Source: Burkholderiales bacterium (GTDB lineage Bacteria > Pseudomonadota > Gammaproteobacteria > Burkholderiales > Burkholderiaceae_C). From it: a DNA stretch of 33,998 nucleotides. The stretch lies in assembly GCA_028869035.1 (NCBI GenBank), contig JAGWTL010000002.1, positions 1 through 33,998 of the forward strand, given 5' to 3'. The notes beneath the pieces are model-generated. The model was not told the DNA's origin and made no database searches. It was given only the letters and a program-made list of their open reading frames with translations. Made by a program: the position numbers and the translations under genes. Of this stretch, positions 31,634 to 33,998 are shown one piece after another; the first letter of the stretch is position 1, and every line of letters begins with the position of its first letter.

Positions 31634-31661
31634 TTCAAGGCTTTCAGCCTTGGCTTATATT
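31634..31661 (+). promoter_or_regulatory. Possible promoter with embedded palindrome upstream of the dsbD-like gene
   Basis: TTCAAG (31634-31639), a 16-base spacer and TATATT (31656-31661) give a weak -35 (3 of 6) and a good -10 (5 of 6). A perfect 7-bp inverted repeat, CAAGGCT-TTC-AGCCTTG (31636-31652), lies between the boxes, where a regulator could bind. Two GGGAATTC direct repeats (starting about 31609 and 31630) lie just upstream. The divergent gap 31505-31753 has no other structure I can interpret. Confidence 0.35.
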
Positions 31662-31753
31662 CATGGCCGGCCCCATCCCCAGACGGTGCCCGCGGGGAAC
31701 TTGCGCCAGCCTGGCGCACTCCCATCCTCCTGCCGCCCCTCCGGAAGTCCTTG

Positions 31754-33904
31754 ATGCCCCTGCCCCCTGTACTGCGCAAGCTGTTTTTCATCGTCCTGAC
31801 CCTGGTGTTCTGCGGCGGCGCCCAAGCCCAGGGGGTCTCAAGCGCCGGCGGCGCCGTGCTCACCACACCCCAGTCGCGTACCGAGCTGCTGGCCCACGCG
31901 CCCGAAGGCGTGTCGCCCGGCCAGCCGGTCTGGGTGGGCCTGCAGATCCAGCACCAGGAACACTGGCACAGCTACTGGAAAAACCCCGGCGACTCCGGCC
32001 TGCCCACCGAACTGGCATGGACACTGCCGCCCGGTGTCCAGGCCGGTGACATCGCCTGGCCGATCCCGAAGAAACTCCCGGTCGGCCCCCTGGTCAATTA
32101 CGGCTACGAAGGCACGCTGCTGCTGGCCGTGCCCCTGACCATCACGCCCGACTTCAAGCCGCCCCTGCTGGGCCAGGACCTCACGGTCAAGCTGCGCGCG
32201 AGCTGGCTGATCTGCAAGACCGAGTGCATACCTGAGGAAGGCGAGTACACCCTGCGCATTCCGCTCAAAAGCTCCACCGCCTTGAACGGCGCCACCTTCG
32301 AGGCCGCGCGCCAGGCCCAGCCCCGGGCCCTGGACACGGACAGGAACAGCCGCGTCCAGATCGAGGGCCAGACCCTCAAGCTCAGCGTCGCCGGCCTGCC
32401 GGCCAGCCTGCGCGGCAAACAGCTCGACGCCTTCCCCGAGACCGCCGAAGTCATCCCTCCCGCGGCGCCCTGGCAGCAAAGCTGGCAAGGCGCCGTGTGG
32501 ACGGCCGAGTTGCCGCTCATGGCGCAGCGCAGCGCCAGCCCCAAGCTCCTGCCCGTGCTGCTGACCCAGGGCGGCCAGGGCTGGCGTGTCGAGCTGCCGG
32601 TCCAGGGCAATTGGCCGGCCGGCGCCGCGCCCGCCACTGTTTCGCCGGCCCTGCAGGCCGCGCTCGCGGCCAATGCCGCGACGGCCGCTCCGGTCACGCC
32701 TCTGGGTTTCTACGCGGCCCTGCTGGGCGCCCTGCTCGGCGGCCTCATCCTCAACCTCATGCCCTGCGTGTTCCCGGTGCTGGCCATCAAGGTGCTGAGC
32801 TTCACGCGCCACGCCGACGACCACCGCAGCCACCGCCTCAGCGGCCTGGCCTACACCGCCGGTGTCATCGTCAGCTTTTTGGCCCTGGGCCTGCTGCTGC
32901 TGGGCCTGCGCGCCGCGGGCCAGAGCCTGGGCTGGGGCTTCCAGCTGCAGAACCCGGGGGTGGTGGCCGCGCTCGCCGCCCTCTTCACCGTCATCGCGCT
33001 CAACCTGGCCGGCGTGTTCGAGTTCGGGCAGTTCGCGCCCAGCTCGCTGGCGGCCTTCCAGGCGCGTCATCCGGTCGTTGACGCCTTCCTCACCGGCGTG
33101 CTCGCGGTGGCCATCGCCTCGCCCTGCAGCGCCCCCTTCATGGGCGCCTCGCTGGGCCTGGCCGTCACGCTGCCGGCCGCGCAGGCCCTGCTGATCTTCG
33201 CCACCCTGGGTCTGGGCCTGGCCCTGCCCTATCTGCTCGCCAGCTTCGTCCCGGCCTTCGCGCGCCTCTTGCCCAAGCCGGGTGCGTGGATGGACGCGCT
33301 GCGCAAGTTCTTCGCTTTCCCCATGCTGCTCACGGTGGTCTGGCTGGTCTGGGTCATGGGCCACCAGAGCGGCATGAACGGCGCTGCGGCCCTGCTGGTC
33401 CTGCTGGTCGCGCTCAGCGCCGTGATCTGGGCGTTCACGCTCGCCGGCCGCCTGCGCACGGTGCTGGCCAGCCTGCTCATTGCCCTGGGCGCCTGGGGCG
33501 CCTGGGCGCTCGGCCCCTACCTGTTCCAGGAAGAAAGCGCGACCACCCTTCAGGCCGGCGACGAACGCTGGCTGCCCTGGAGCCCGGAACGCCAGCAGGC
33601 CCTGCTGGCCGATGGCAAGACCGTCTTCGTGGACTACACCGCCGCCTGGTGCGTGACCTGCCAGTACAACAAGCAGACCACACTGGCCGACGCCGAAGTG
33701 CTGGCCGACTTCGACGCGAAAAAAGTCGTGATGCTGCGCGCCGACTGGACCCGGCGCGACCCGGCCATCACCGCCGCGCTGGCTCAGCTGGGCCGCAACG
33801 GTGTGCCGGTGTATGTCCTCTACCGCCAGGGACGCGCCCCCCTGCTGCTGTCCGAAGTCCTGTCCGTGAACGAATTGCGCCAGGCCCTGGCCACGCTCTA
33901 TTGA
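31754..33904 (+). CDS. DsbD/ScsB-type thiol:disulfide interchange protein
   Basis: DsbD-type proteins carry electrons from cytoplasmic thioredoxin across the inner membrane to periplasmic disulfide-handling proteins. The 716-residue protein has a Sec signal peptide (cleavage near AQAQ, residue 26) and a periplasmic N-terminal domain to about residue 300, with a cysteine pair in WLICKTECIPEEG (Cys154, Cys158), as in the ScsB-like branch. An eight-helix membrane core follows (about 318-590), with Cys338 in NLMPCVFPVLAIK and Cys458 in ASPCSAPFMG. The C-terminal thioredoxin-like domain carries the CxxC AAWCVTC (Cys633, Cys636). All three redox pairs are intact. The ATG at 31754 gives a proper signal peptide; longer openings extend into the divergent cfa gene and are spurious. 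The long N-domain favours ScsB-like over classical DsbD, so I give no gene symbol. Confidence 0.92.
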   Translation: MPLPPVLRKLFFIVLTLVFCGGAQAQGVSSAGGAVLTTPQSRTELLAHAPEGVSPGQPVWVGLQIQHQEHWHSYWKNPGDSGLPTELAWTLPPGVQAGDIAWPIPKKLPVGPLVNYGYEGTLLLAVPLTITPDFKPPLLGQDLTVKLRASWLICKTECIPEEGEYTLRIPLKSSTALNGATFEAARQAQPRALDTDRNSRVQIEGQTLKLSVAGLPASLRGKQLDAFPETAEVIPPAAPWQQSWQGAVWTAELPLMAQRSASPKLLPVLLTQGGQGWRVELPVQGNWPAGAAPATVSPALQAALAANAATAAPVTPLGFYAALLGALLGGLILNLMPCVFPVLAIKVLSFTRHADDHRSHRLSGLAYTAGVIVSFLALGLLLLGLRAAGQSLGWGFQLQNPGVVAALAALFTVIALNLAGVFEFGQFAPSSLAAFQARHPVVDAFLTGVLAVAIASPCSAPFMGASLGLAVTLPAAQALLIFATLGLGLALPYLLASFVPAFARLLPKPGAWMDALRKFFAFPMLLTVVWLVWVMGHQSGMNGAAALLVLLVALSAVIWAFTLAGRLRTVLASLLIALGAWGAWALGPYLFQEESATTLQAGDERWLPWSPERQQALLADGKTVFVDYTAAWCVTCQYNKQTTLADAEVLADFDAKKVVMLRADWTRRDPAITAALAQLGRNGVPVYVLYRQGRAPLLLSEVLSVNELRQALATLY

Positions 33905-33937
33905 TGTTTTCTTTATTCATGACACCTGCCGTTCAGG

Positions 33938-33969
33938 CTGAGCCTGTCGAAGCCCTTCGACAGGCTCAG
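33938..33969. repeat. REP-like palindrome at the 3' end of the dsbD-like gene
   Basis: CTGAGCCTGTCGAA (33938-33951) and TTCGACAGGCTCAG (33956-33969) form a perfect 14-bp stem with a 4-base loop, 33 bases past the stop. This TTCGACAGGCTCAG core is a familiar intergenic palindrome in several proteobacterial lineages, where it occurs in many copies. It may act as a transcript-end stabiliser or terminator, although no T run follows. Confidence 0.85.
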
Positions 33970-33998
33970 GGCGAGCGGATGTGAGGTGCTTGTCATGA

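Noticed and set aside
31838..33364. A 508-codon open frame on the - strand across the DsbD-like gene
   Set aside because: It mirrors a gene with all redox cysteines and membrane helices; the shadow is a Glu/Arg/Gln/Gly-rich artefact of high GC.
33904..33984. A 26-codon frame starting at the dsbD-like stop (ATG overlapping TGA)
   Set aside because: Most of it is the translation of the REP-like palindrome, a well-known source of false small genes.
1..33998. Mobile elements, CRISPR arrays, tRNA or rRNA genes
   Set aside because: I saw no transposase, integrase, regularly spaced repeat array or cloverleaf-like sequence in either strand; the only repeat element recognised is the palindrome at the window end.

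Overview
The window is high-GC chromosomal DNA from a motile Gram-negative bacterium, most likely a betaproteobacterium of the order Burkholderiales (a Comamonadaceae-like genome is my best guess). I infer this from the gene order flhA-flhF-flhG-like-fliA | flgN-flgM-flgA | flgBCDEFGHIJKL, the DUF2917/LysR pair, two small PilZ proteins of similar design and the base composition. No species can be named from sequence alone. I see no rRNA, tRNA, CRISPR array, transposase or phage gene.

Region 1 (1-4586) is the end of a flagellar export and regulation operon on the + strand: the C-terminal four-fifths of flhA, then flhF, an FlhG/FleN-position protein that has lost its P-loop, and fliA (sigma-28). 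Each gene overlaps the next by a few bases. A bidirectional hairpin terminator closes it. Region 2 (4587-4970) holds a small lipoprotein gene on the - strand with its own sigma-70-type promoter, boxed in by terminators. Region 3 (4971-6582, - strand) carries flgA, flgM and flgN; a near-consensus sigma-28 promoter lies just upstream of flgM, which fits FliA-FlgM feedback. Region 4 (6583-17097, + strand) is the complete rod-hook-ring-junction operon flgB to flgL. The divergent flgA/flgB gap contains an inverted repeat that resembles an FlhDC box.

Region 5 (17141-24390) follows the flagellar genes. It starts with a degenerate EAL-HDOD signalling protein. Next is a tightly overlapped four-gene unit (EamA exporter, class I aminotransferase, PhzF-like isomerase, VOC/glyoxalase-like protein) that looks like an uncharacterised amino-acid-derived metabolite pathway. 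A histidine phosphatase-like protein in which Ser replaces the second catalytic His comes after it. Last is a divergent DUF2917/LysR pair with a textbook LysR operator between the two genes.

Region 6 (24402-33998) is mixed housekeeping and c-di-GMP signalling: a PilZ protein, slyX, cyanase (cynS) followed by a DUF1348 gene broken by an internal deletion, a second paralogous PilZ protein, a GAF-PAS-PAS-GGDEF-EAL protein translationally coupled to a creatininase-family hydrolase, a cyclopropane-fatty-acid synthase, a divergently transcribed DsbD/ScsB-type thiol reductase, and a REP-like palindrome at the end. With the EAL-HDOD protein, four c-di-GMP-related genes sit within about 13 kb of the flagellar operon. 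This suggests the locus combines flagellar assembly with second-messenger control of motility, though no direct link can be shown from sequence.
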